Shown here in pieces: positions 57,801-64,000 of a stretch of 64,000 nucleotides of DNA. Made by a program: the position numbers and the translations under genes. Numbering within the stretch: position 1 is the stretch's first letter; every line of letters begins with the position of its first letter. Source of the DNA: Yoonia sp. I 8.24 (GTDB lineage: Bacteria; Pseudomonadota; Alphaproteobacteria; Rhodobacterales; Rhodobacteraceae); assembly GCF_022096995.1 (NCBI RefSeq), contig NZ_JACXGQ010000009.1, positions 1 through 64,000 of the forward strand, given 5' to 3'. Under the pieces are notes generated by a model. The model was not told the DNA's origin, ran no database searches, and saw nothing but the letters and a program-made list of their open reading frames with translations.

Positions 57801-59143
57801 GGCTGCAAGCCGATATCAGTGGCCAGACGACGCAGTCTTTGGATATGGCCCTAACCATTACGGGGGCCGCGCCGCTTGCACTTGCGAATGCTGCGATTGA
57901 TCCACGGCGACTTAGCGGTACTGCGAATTTTGACATTGGGGTGAATGGACCGCCAGCGCTGACATCGGTTAGTGGCAACGTGACTTTTGCCGATGGGCGG
58001 TTGACCGCACCAACGCTAAAGCAAGCGTTGTCAGGTATCGGCGGGCAGATTAGCCTGACAGGCACAGCCGCGCAGTTCGATCTGCGCGCGGGCGTCGAAG
58101 GTGGCGGCGATCTGACGATCCGCGGTCCTGTGGGGCTGACGGGTACAAAACAGGCTGATCTGACGCTTGCGTTCAATGACGTGGTGCAACAGGATCCCGA
58201 ACTGTATTCAACTGTTGTGAACGGGCAAATTACCTTGAACGGAGGGCTTGATGGCGGCGCGCGGATCGCGGGGCTTTTGACGCTTGGGCAAACGGATATT
58301 CAGGTCCCCTCATCCAGCGTTAGTTCACTGGGTGATCTTCCAGATGTCGTGCATCTGAACGTTGACAGCGCTGTCCAGCAAACGATGTTGCGCGCGGGTG
58401 TTGGACAAACAGCCGAATCCAGTGGCGGGGGCAGTAGCACGTCGCGCGCTTATCCGTTGAACGTTGTGGTTGATGCGCCCTCGCGGATATTTATCCGGGG
58501 TCGTGGGCTTGATGCGGAACTTGGCGGCCAGTTGACCATCGGGGGGACCACGGCGAATGTCGTGCCTGTTGGGCGGTTTGAGCTGGTGCGTGGACGCATT
58601 GATATTTTGCAGCAACGGTTCGACCTGACCGAAGGTAGCGCCACGATGCAGGGTGATTTTGATCCATACCTGCGCTTGGTTGCGACGACCGAAACGGATA
58701 GCGGCACCACGATCAATATCATCGTTGAAGGGTCTGCTGATGCGCCCGAAGTCACATTTGAATCTGTGCCAGAACTACCCCAAGACGAAGTCCTGTCGCA
58801 GCTTATCTTTGGCCGCGATCTGCAAAGCATCAGCCCCCTGCAAGCGGTGCAACTTGCCTCGGCGATCAGCACGCTTGCGGGCAAGGGGGGCGGGGCCGTG
58901 GACCGGTTACGGCAAAACATCGGGCTTGATGATTTTGATGTCACAACGGATGACGACGGCAACGCCGCCGTGCGCGCGGGCAAATACCTCAGCGACAATG
59001 TTTACACAGACGTCACCGTCACCAGCGACGGCAGCACCGAGATCAACATCAACCTTGATGTCACAGATGAAATCACAGCCAAAGGCAGCGTCGATCAGGA
59101 TGGAGAAACCAGCGTTGGTGTGTTCTTTGAGCGGGATTATTAA
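54887..59143 (+). CDS. tamB: TamB-like translocation and assembly module protein
   Basis: 1418 residues starting at TTG (54887), overlapping the tamA stop as TTGA; the leader KHIFALLCLLFPLSALAQ follows the initiator. The body is a long run of beta repeats, many ending in short motifs like AFATLIGQPISGGATVTASG and YAALAGQPISGQANFTTSG, forming the hydrophobic groove typical of AsmA-like proteins. The C-terminal DUF490 domain has SRIFIRGRGLDAELGGQLTI, RFDLTEGSATMQGDFDPYL and LSQLIFGRDLQSISPLQAVQ. With TamA it spans the periplasm. Near-identical repeats suggest internal duplication. Confidence 0.95.
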   Translation: MKHIFALLCLLFPLSALAQTQEEEDKGYLTNLIEENLSGVSRDVSIIGFEGALSSNATIDVLTVADADGVWLTLEDIVLIWNRSALLRGAIDVQELSAARIIVARPPVSEDADTPSAEASSFALPELPVSITLDQLDIAEILLGEAFLGEEITVSLTGDASLGGGEGTAKIVATRLGNKPGVFEINGGYSNETRVLDLLLNLEESEDGIIGRILDLPGRPAIKMGIAGNAPIDDYAATIAIATDGQDRLSGDFELLNADGEQRISLDVGGDISPLFNPEYQDFFGTDAQLSAVAVLSDTGRIDIPAVTIDAGRVTLNGALYIGTQGWPELIDLTGAITPLADEPVLLPLSGPKTYVNGAQIAISYDADLADDWRADISATGFDRPGLQIETLSLRGGGILQPGEGDLIGQVTANLAYGATGVGLDDAGAARALGDSVEGLFTAARTEHEPMRISQLSLRGAGIDIDANAIIDGPKSGLQTTGSARVEVTGLERFSTLIGQELGGSAAFDLDADITPLDGLFDLALAGQTFDLSVGVPEADAVFAGTGTLAASAVRDEAGTRLESLRIQTPAATVTASADLTSGGSVAQFTARVAEIAVVLPDLNGPVSVAGDVTRSADGVTGISVNGTGPAATFAGEATLNPAETGQTVNAELTASVIDLSRYAALAGQPISGQANFTTSGVLLSDQLRFDVDIAGQTQDVTTGIARIDPLLKGAGRFTAAVARPAAGKVSLSDMVVTTPAFALRGAADLDMNGPAQADVDLRLYDAALLDPSLSGPMNLTATAEPSADETTQAVIQLSGSGATIGLDAAIGTAASSFAISGELNAEVAELGAFATLIGQPISGGATVTASGDLLPDLSQFDLNITARSEDLSIANPTVDPLITGVGRVNATVGLADGVLAVRTLELSTPQISIVGALNGASGYGQGRFNASLRDVGVLTDQISGPVRATGSASLDADGNWGIDATGTGPGGLQADISGQTTQSLDMALTITGAAPLALANAAIDPRRLSGTANFDIGVNGPPALTSVSGNVTFADGRLTAPTLKQALSGIGGQISLTGTAAQFDLRAGVEGGGDLTIRGPVGLTGTKQADLTLAFNDVVQQDPELYSTVVNGQITLNGGLDGGARIAGLLTLGQTDIQVPSSSVSSLGDLPDVVHLNVDSAVQQTMLRAGVGQTAESSGGGSSTSRAYPLNVVVDAPSRIFIRGRGLDAELGGQLTIGGTTANVVPVGRFELVRGRIDILQQRFDLTEGSATMQGDFDPYLRLVATTETDSGTTINIIVEGSADAPEVTFESVPELPQDEVLSQLIFGRDLQSISPLQAVQLASAISTLAGKGGGAVDRLRQNIGLDDFDVTTDDDGNAAVRAGKYLSDNVYTDVTVTSDGSTEININLDVTDEITAKGSVDQDGETSVGVFFERDY

Positions 59144-59323
59144 AGCCTGAGCGTCTTTGCCGGGACCGATACCTCGATGAAACCGAACTTCCGCGCGTGA
59201 TGCAGCGAAAGTCTTAAGAGAGCCCATGCAGCCATTTTTCTGGATCGCGGCGAATGCCTGCTGTAAAGATTGGATGGACAAGGTGTCCAGCTCACCACGA
59301 CTTCCTTGGGAAAAGGAAATAAT

Positions 59324-60385
59324 ATGGCTTTCATCTCCGAAATTCACTACCAAAACAGCTATGCATCTAGCAGTGGCGTTTCGGAATTTGTTGAGGTCTC
59401 ACTGACAGCGGATGAAGCAGCACGTGCGGCGGATTTTGACCTTACCACATATAACCTAGATGGAACTGTCATCGACACGTTCAACCTTGCCAGCATTACG
59501 CCGGTCATTGATCCCGTTACTGGTCTTTACGTCTATTCTTTTGATACTGTCACAACCGACCCCAATGGCGGGGGCGCTGGCAACGCCGAAGCAATTGCGC
59601 TGACCGACAGTACGCTGACTGAGCCAATCAGCTTTTTTGATATTGGTGGTGGCACGACCGCAATCACGGCGACGGAAGGGCTCGCTGATGGCGCGACTTC
59701 GGTTAACATCTCGGCTTCACCAGGTGGCACTTCAATCCAGTTTGATAATGAAGGGAACCGCCTCGATGGCACACTCACCGTTGGCAGTGCAGTTTGTATT
59801 GGGAATGGCGCAGAAATAGAAACGGCGCGTGGTCCTGTTTTGATTGAGGATCTTTGTGTTGATGACTTAGTCGTCACGCGGGACAACGGGCTGCAGCCGT
59901 TGCGATGGAAATATTCCCGGGCTCTCAACCAGTCTGATTTTGCGACAAACCCGGCTATCACGCCGATTTGCATCAAATCCGGAGCCTTGGGTAAAGACCT
60001 TCCGAGAACCGACTTGCACGTCTCGCCCCAACATCAATTGCTTATCGAGGGCCAAGCTGTCGATCTCATCACTGACAGCGCGGCCTGTCTTGTCAAAGCG
60101 AAACACCTTTGCGGCTACGTTGAAAATGTGTTTCGAGACCGTGCCTGCACGGGCATCGAATATTTTCATCTCCTTTTTGATCGGCACGAAATCATCTTTG
60201 CTAACGGCATACCGACAGAAAGCTTCTTTCCCGGCGATCAAGCTCTAGAAGCGATGGACAACGGTCAGATCGAAGAATTAGAAGCGCTGTTTCCCGGGTT
60301 AGGTCAAGCGCCTCAGGCAGACTACATTACTCTCAAGCAATGGGAGGCAACTGTCGTTGCGGAGATGCTGCGACCGCCGACCTGA
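59324..60385 (+). CDS. LTD-like plus Hint domain protein
   Basis: 353 residues from the ATG at 59324 (AAAAGGAAA upstream). Residues 1-150 resemble a lamin-tail-like (LTD) domain: AFISEIHYQN, SEFVEVSLTADEA, FDLTTYNLDGTVIDTFNLAS and GNAEAIALTDS. Residues about 160-310 are a Hint (hedgehog/intein) domain: AVCIGNGAEIETARGPVLIE with the candidate catalytic Cys, LVVTRDNGLQPLRWKYSRAL, HVSPQHQLLIEG and YFHLLFDRHEIIFANGIPTE, TESFFPG. No Sec signal. The C-terminal tail (about 310-353) is short and ends soon after the Hint. Self-cleavage is possible. It follows tamB with a 180-base gap but does not look coupled. Confidence 0.85.
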   Translation: MAFISEIHYQNSYASSSGVSEFVEVSLTADEAARAADFDLTTYNLDGTVIDTFNLASITPVIDPVTGLYVYSFDTVTTDPNGGGAGNAEAIALTDSTLTEPISFFDIGGGTTAITATEGLADGATSVNISASPGGTSIQFDNEGNRLDGTLTVGSAVCIGNGAEIETARGPVLIEDLCVDDLVVTRDNGLQPLRWKYSRALNQSDFATNPAITPICIKSGALGKDLPRTDLHVSPQHQLLIEGQAVDLITDSAACLVKAKHLCGYVENVFRDRACTGIEYFHLLFDRHEIIFANGIPTESFFPGDQALEAMDNGQIEELEALFPGLGQAPQADYITLKQWEATVVAEMLRPPT

Positions 60386-60534
60386 TATGGGACACAATCA
60401 TCTCATCAAGCTTTTGTAGACGTCTCCCATTCGCCAATTAGATCTTTGCTCTGACCCTCAGATTTGGCCGACGACGCGCGCAGGCTCAGGTTTGAATTTT
60501 TATTACACGATTTTGTCTATTGATGGGGGCGACC
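60386..60534. other. intergenic region between the Hint gene and dapB
   Basis: 149 bases between convergent genes. No clear terminator hairpin, tRNA or repeat was seen; TTTTTATTACACGATTTTG (about 60496-60514) is AT-rich. Confidence 0.35.
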
Positions 60535-61344
60535 CTACAGCCCTAAAACATCCATCATATCATAAGCGCCGGGTGCTTTGCCTTGGCCCCATAGTGCGGC
60601 CTTAAGCGCGCCGCGTGCAAAGATCGCGCGGTCCGTTGCGAGGTGGCGCAGCACGATGCGTTCGCCGGGGGCTGCAAACATCACGTCATGTTCGCCCACG
60701 ATATCGCCGCCTCGGATTGCGCTGAACCCGATATCGCCGCGTGTACGTGCGCCTGTGATCCCATCGCGCCCGCTGTCGCGCACGTCGTTTAATTCCACGC
60801 CGCGCCCTTCGGCGGCGGCCTCGCCCAACATCAATGCCGTGCCAGACGGGGCATCAACTTTGCGGTGGTGGTGGGCCTCAATGATCTCAATGTCAAAATC
60901 TTCATCAAGTGCGGCGGCGACTTTCTGGGTCAGCTTGACCAAAAGGTTCACACCCAACGACATGTTGCCTGCGCGCACAACGACCGTATCTTGCGCGGCA
61001 ACATTGATTGCGGTTATGTCTTCATCCGTTAGCCCGGTCGTGCCGATCACATGGGTAATGCCCGCTTTGGCCGCGAGCCTCGAAAACGCAACGCTTGCCG
61101 CAGGTGCTGAGAAATCGATGACCGCTTGCGCGTCGGAAAACGCAGTTTCGGTATCATCGGTCACGACCACACCAACATCAGCCCCGCCCATCGCGGCCCC
61201 AATATCGCGGCCGATCCAATCGTGACCCGCGCGATCCACGACACCTGCCAGGTGGCATTTGTCTGATTCCAGTACGGTTTTGATCAACATCTGGCCCATT
61301 GCGCCTGATCCGCCTGTGATGACGATGCCTGGTGTCTGTGTCAT
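60535..61344 (-). CDS. dapB: 4-hydroxy-tetrahydrodipicolinate reductase
   Basis: 269 residues from the ATG at 61344 with AAGGAAAAG upstream; a longer frame to 61413 was rejected. NAD(P)-binding [10 protein letters not shown] is at 10-19, then [10 protein letters not shown], and the substrate motif [16 protein letters not shown] is present in full. It reduces dihydrodipicolinate in lysine and diaminopimelate synthesis. The presence of DapB means lysine is made by the DAP route, which bears on the Lys1-like gene at the left. Divergent from rbfA. Confidence 0.97.
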   Translation of the reverse strand: MTQTPGIVITGGSGAMGQMLIKTVLESDKCHLAGVVDRAGHDWIGRDIGAAMGGADVGVVVTDDTETAFSDAQAVIDFSAPAASVAFSRLAAKAGITHVIGTTGLTDEDITAINVAAQDTVVVRAGNMSLGVNLLVKLTQKVAAALDEDFDIEIIEAHHHRKVDAPSGTALMLGEAAAEGRGVELNDVRDSGRDGITGARTRGDIGFSAIRGGDIVGEHDVMFAAPGERIVLRHLATDRAIFARGALKAALWGQGKAPGAYDMMDVLGL

Positions 61345-61441
61345 GGTCTTTTCCTTCGCGATTACCCCTCTCTTAGCTGGGGATCGCCGTCTGTGCAAAG
61401 GCTTGCTTGGCATTGGCGCAGAACAGGCCTAAATGTGGGGC

Positions 61442-61837
61442 ATGGCAAAGAAATCAAATCGCGACGGCAAGGCACCCACACAACGTATGTTGCGCGTGGG
61501 CGAACAGTTTCGCCGAATCCTGTCAGAGGTCCTGCAACGCGGCGACGTGCATGACCCTGAATTGAACCGCATGTCCATCACCGTGGGCGAAGTCCGGATG
61601 ACACCGGACCTCAGCATTGCAACGGCATTTATTCTACCGCTTGGGGGGGATGGCAAAGAAGAGGCGCTCGCTGCGATGCGTCGCAACCGCTATGAAATCC
61701 GCCATCTAGTGGTGAAGGGCGGAACGATGAAATTCGCGCCCGAACTGCGGTTCGAAATCGACGGCACCTTCGATCAGATGGACGCGACACGCGCGTTGTT
61801 GGCGGAAAGCCATGTGCGTCAGGATATCGACGACTAA
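61442..61837 (+). CDS. rbfA: ribosome-binding factor A
   Basis: 131 residues. The ATG at 61442 gives a start AKKSNRDGKAPTQRMLRVGE like relatives; an ATG three codons earlier is possible. FRRILSEVLQRGDVHDPELN and SITVGEVRMTPDLSIATAF are the KH-like core, and KFAPELRFEIDGTFDQMDAT closes it. It matures the 30S subunit. The stop overlaps the next ATG by one base (TAATG), so the glycosidase gene downstream is translationally coupled. Confidence 0.95.
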   Translation: MAKKSNRDGKAPTQRMLRVGEQFRRILSEVLQRGDVHDPELNRMSITVGEVRMTPDLSIATAFILPLGGDGKEEALAAMRRNRYEIRHLVVKGGTMKFAPELRFEIDGTFDQMDATRALLAESHVRQDIDD

Positions 61838-62571
61838 TGCGCGGGCTTATATTCGCACTGTTGTGGATTGCGTCCCCTGTGGCGGCGGTCACTTGCGCGG
61901 ATGTGGATTACAAAGGAAACAGCTACACGACCTGCGAAGTCGATGCTGTCAAAGAAGATCTGCGCCTGTTTTTGCGCGACGATGCGGGCGAAATTCTGGG
62001 CGGGTTCTCGGCCGTGGATAATTCCATTCCCGACGAAACCCTTGTCTTTGCGATGAACGCTGGGATGTACCATGACGACCGTGCACCAGTTGGGCATTAT
62101 GTCGAAAACGGTGTTGAAGAGATGCGTATCGTGCCAAATGCGGGGCCCGGCAATTTTGGGCTGCTGCCCAACGGTGTTTTTTGCGTCAATGATGGGTCCG
62201 CCCAAGTCTACGAGACCCTGAGTTTTATAGAAAACGCCCCCGCCTGTCGCGACGCCACGCAATCTGGCCCAATGCTGGTGATTGCCGGGGCGTTACACCC
62301 GCGTTTCCTGATCGACAGCACATCGCGCTATGTCCGCAACGGGGTAGGAACCACTGCGGATGGCGCGCGCGCGATATTCGCGATTTCAAATAATGCCGTT
62401 ACATTTCACGAATTCGGCAGTTTTTTCCGCGATTTTTTGCAAACCCCTGACGCATTATATTTCGACGGTAAGGTGTCACGTCTCTATGCGCCTGACCTGC
62501 GGCGCTCTGACTTTGGGTTTCAACTGGGGCCGATTGTGGGCGTCGTTGAACAGATCCCAGACCCTGAATAG
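61837..62571 (+). CDS. phosphodiester glycosidase (NAGPA-like) family protein
   Basis: 244 residues with a signal peptide (MRGLIFALLWIASPVAAVTC). The family blocks are FAMNAGMYHDDRAPVGHYVE, GPGNFGLLPNGVFCVNDGSA and ATQSGPMLVIAGALHPRFL, and GARAIFAISNNAVTFHEFGS. Members cleave GlcNAc-1-phosphodiesters or act on envelope glycans in the periplasm. Three or four cysteines (CADV, TTCEV, FCVN, PACRD) may form disulfides. Coupled to rbfA by TAATG. Overlaps the convergent Nudix gene by 52 bases at its 3' end. Confidence 0.87.
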   Translation: MRGLIFALLWIASPVAAVTCADVDYKGNSYTTCEVDAVKEDLRLFLRDDAGEILGGFSAVDNSIPDETLVFAMNAGMYHDDRAPVGHYVENGVEEMRIVPNAGPGNFGLLPNGVFCVNDGSAQVYETLSFIENAPACRDATQSGPMLVIAGALHPRFLIDSTSRYVRNGVGTTADGARAIFAISNNAVTFHEFGSFFRDFLQTPDALYFDGKVSRLYAPDLRRSDFGFQLGPIVGVVEQIPDPE

Positions 62572-63011
62572 ATGGCCTGTGCCTGCGCGATGATTTGCGG
62601 CACGTCGGCGCTTGTTTCTAAAGATTCGATGGTTTCGACGTCAAACCAACGCGCGTCACTGACGTCGTCCGATGCGGATGGGGTGCCCGATACGTAGTGA
62701 CACAAGACAGAAGCTAGCAAAAAATGATGGGTGATTGTTCCATTAGTGTCGCGCACGATAATATCTAGGTTCGTAATGTAGCGGTCAGGGGTCGCCACAA
62801 CACCGGTTTCCTCAAGCAATTCACGCGCGGCCGCGTCCAATGCCGTTTCGCCAAAATCAACATGCCCACCCGGAAACCCCCAAAGCCCGGCATCCGGCGC
62901 GTTCTTGCGCCGTGCCAGCAAAATTTGGTCGCCACGCAAAACCACCGCTATCGCAGCGAGCCGTGGTTTCTTTGGGTTCCCATCCGCGCAAGTGGCCACT
63001 GTTTTTTCCAT
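62520..63011 (-). CDS. Nudix hydrolase
   Basis: 163 residues from the ATG at 63011; a GTG two codons earlier is an alternative. The Nudix box GHVDFGETALDAAARELLEE (with TGVV next) fits GX5EX7REUXEEXGU. It hydrolyses nucleoside diphosphates linked to another moiety, specificity unknown; WGFPGG precedes the box as in the ADP-ribose/MutT-like group. Its last 52 bases overlap the 3' end of the phosphodiester glycosidase gene, which is longer than most convergent overlaps here. Confidence 0.92.
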   Translation of the reverse strand: MEKTVATCADGNPKKPRLAAIAVVLRGDQILLARRKNAPDAGLWGFPGGHVDFGETALDAAARELLEETGVVATPDRYITNLDIIVRDTNGTITHHFLLASVLCHYVSGTPSASDDVSDARWFDVETIESLETSADVPQIIAQAQAIYSGSGICSTTPTIGPS

Positions 63012-63118
63012 ACCCACAAGCTAAGTGGGTGATGCGTTGCGGTAAAGTGTCATTCCCTCTTGGCCTAGCGCGTCAGAACGCACATATATGCAGGGAAAAT
63101 TGAATAAGGAGACGGACC

Positions 63119-64000
63119 ATGCTGGAATTGGATACGACACCACAACCCCCCGCTGATCTGATCAAAGACGCTACTGACGCCTCATTTGCTGCCGACGTTA
63201 TTGAAGCCTCACAAACCGTTCCCGTGATCGTGGATTTCTGGGCACCTTGGTGCGGCCCGTGTAAAACGCTGGGCCCTGCGATCGAGGCCGCCGTGACCAA
63301 GGCTGGTGGTCGGGTTAAACTGGTCAAGATCGACGTGGACGCGAACCAAGCCTATGCCGGGCAATTACAGGTGCAATCGATCCCGACAGTTTATGCTTTC
63401 TTTCAAGGGCGCCCTGTTGATGGCTTCCAAGGCGCGCTGCCACCCTCTGAGATTGACGCATTTGTAGAAAAAATTGCAGCCCTTGCAGGTGATCCAGAAC
63501 CCGAAGGCCTGTCTGCGGCGATTGAAGCGGCGGAATTGATGTTGGAAGAAGGCGAGGTCGCTGACGCCGCCGAAACCTTTGCCGCGATCTTGCAAGAAGA
63601 ACCCAATAGCGCACCCGCCTATGCAGGGCTTGTGCGGTCTTATCTTGCGCTGGACGATATCGATCAGGCCGAGGCTATTTTGAACGGCGCCCCTGCTGAA
63701 ATCTCAACGGATCCACTGCTCGAAGCGGTGCACGCGCAAATCACACTTGCGCGTGAGGCTGCGAATGCGGGACCTGTCACCGAATTGCAGGCTGCAATCG
63801 AAGCTGACCCAGATAATCATCAGGCGCGGCTTGATCTGGCGATCGCGCTGCATGCCAATGGCGATGTCGAAGCGGCTATTGACCAGCTTTTGGAATTGTT
63901 CCGCCGTGATCGTGAATGGAATGACGGCGCGGCCAAGACGCAATTGTTCACAATTTTTGATGCGCGCGACGCAAAAGATCCAATTGTCCTAAACGGGCGG
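63119..64000 (+). CDS. thioredoxin-like co-chaperone YbbN (CnoX), cut by window end
   Basis: At least 294 codons, open at the right edge. The thioredoxin domain (about 20-125) has VIVDFWAPWCGPCKTLGPAI, with the redox motif WCGPC at 44-48, and the cis-Pro region QVQSIPTVYAFF. From about 140 TPR-like helices follow (AAIEAAELMLEEGEVADAAE, AAIEADPDNHQARLDLAIAL). Family members are chaperedoxins that hold unfolding proteins and pass them to GroEL; E. coli lacks the CXXC but this copy has it. AAGGAG precedes the ATG at 63119. The stop lies beyond the window. Confidence 0.93.
   Translation, partial: MLELDTTPQPPADLIKDATDASFAADVIEASQTVPVIVDFWAPWCGPCKTLGPAIEAAVTKAGGRVKLVKIDVDANQAYAGQLQVQSIPTVYAFFQGRPVDGFQGALPPSEIDAFVEKIAALAGDPEPEGLSAAIEAAELMLEEGEVADAAETFAAILQEEPNSAPAYAGLVRSYLALDDIDQAEAILNGAPAEISTDPLLEAVHAQITLAREAANAGPVTELQAAIEADPDNHQARLDLAIALHANGDVEAAIDQLLELFRRDREWNDGAAKTQLFTIFDARDAKDPIVLNGR

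Overview
The window reads as one contiguous piece of chromosome from a marine alphaproteobacterium of the order Rhodobacterales (Roseobacter group; a Yoonia/Loktanella/Octadecabacter-like organism is an inference from memory of gene content, not a search). Pointers are the DUF1674-rsmB, heparinase-purH-lspA and atpHAGDC blocks, an endonuclease-type MutL, many small Roseobacter-type conserved families, dense packing with ATGA or TAATG stop/start overlaps, and frequent GTG and TTG starts. No tRNA, rRNA, CRISPR array, transposase or prophage structural cluster is visible. Both ends cut through genes: an exported protein on the left and a thioredoxin-like YbbN protein on the right.

Layout. 1-12.7 kb: housekeeping genes, first a histidine-phosphatase-like protein and a Lys1-type saccharopine dehydrogenase, then a minus-strand run of DUF3775, rmuC, mutL, a pair of M16 peptidases, a DUF3035 lipoprotein, lspA, purH and a heparinase-like protein. 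12.7-17.3 kb: a short-passenger autotransporter, an AGCS amino-acid symporter with a universal stress protein, and an FMN reductase. 17.3-18.8 kb: rsmB and the divergent SDHAF4-like DUF1674 gene. 18.9-31.2 kb: a surface-carbohydrate and exoprotein region with a Wza-like lipoprotein, phosphomannomutase, galE, manC, fcl and gmd, interleaved with two RTX-type secreted proteins (a propeller-like/RTX protein and a serralysin-like metalloprotease) and a DUF2793 protein. 31.5-36.4 kb: F1 ATP synthase atpHAGDC, followed by an H-type lectin and a small outer-membrane protein. 37.6-46 kb: prs, an HCCA-isomerase-like protein, threonine aldolase, YcgN, ribF, MaoC, a HAD hydrolase, PpaC, a DUF2161 nuclease-fold protein and TraB/GumN. 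46-48.8 kb: a looser accessory stretch with a Crp/Fnr regulator, an unrecognised 294-residue protein and three candidate small proteins. 48.8-59.2 kb: DUF2125, the YcjX/YcjF pair, and truA-tamA-tamB. 59.3-64 kb: an LTD-Hint domain protein, dapB, rbfA, a phosphodiester glycosidase, a Nudix hydrolase and the start of ybbN.

How the parts fit. PMM and ManC would make GDP-mannose, Gmd and Fcl convert it to GDP-L-fucose, GalE supplies UDP-galactose, and the Wza-like lipoprotein suggests polysaccharide export; two calcium-binding RTX proteins are encoded among them, although no polymerase, flippase, tyrosine kinase or type I secretion exporter lies in the window. The least explained items are the LTD-Hint protein, the propeller-RTX protein, the serralysin-galE translational coupling, and the 46-48.8 kb stretch.
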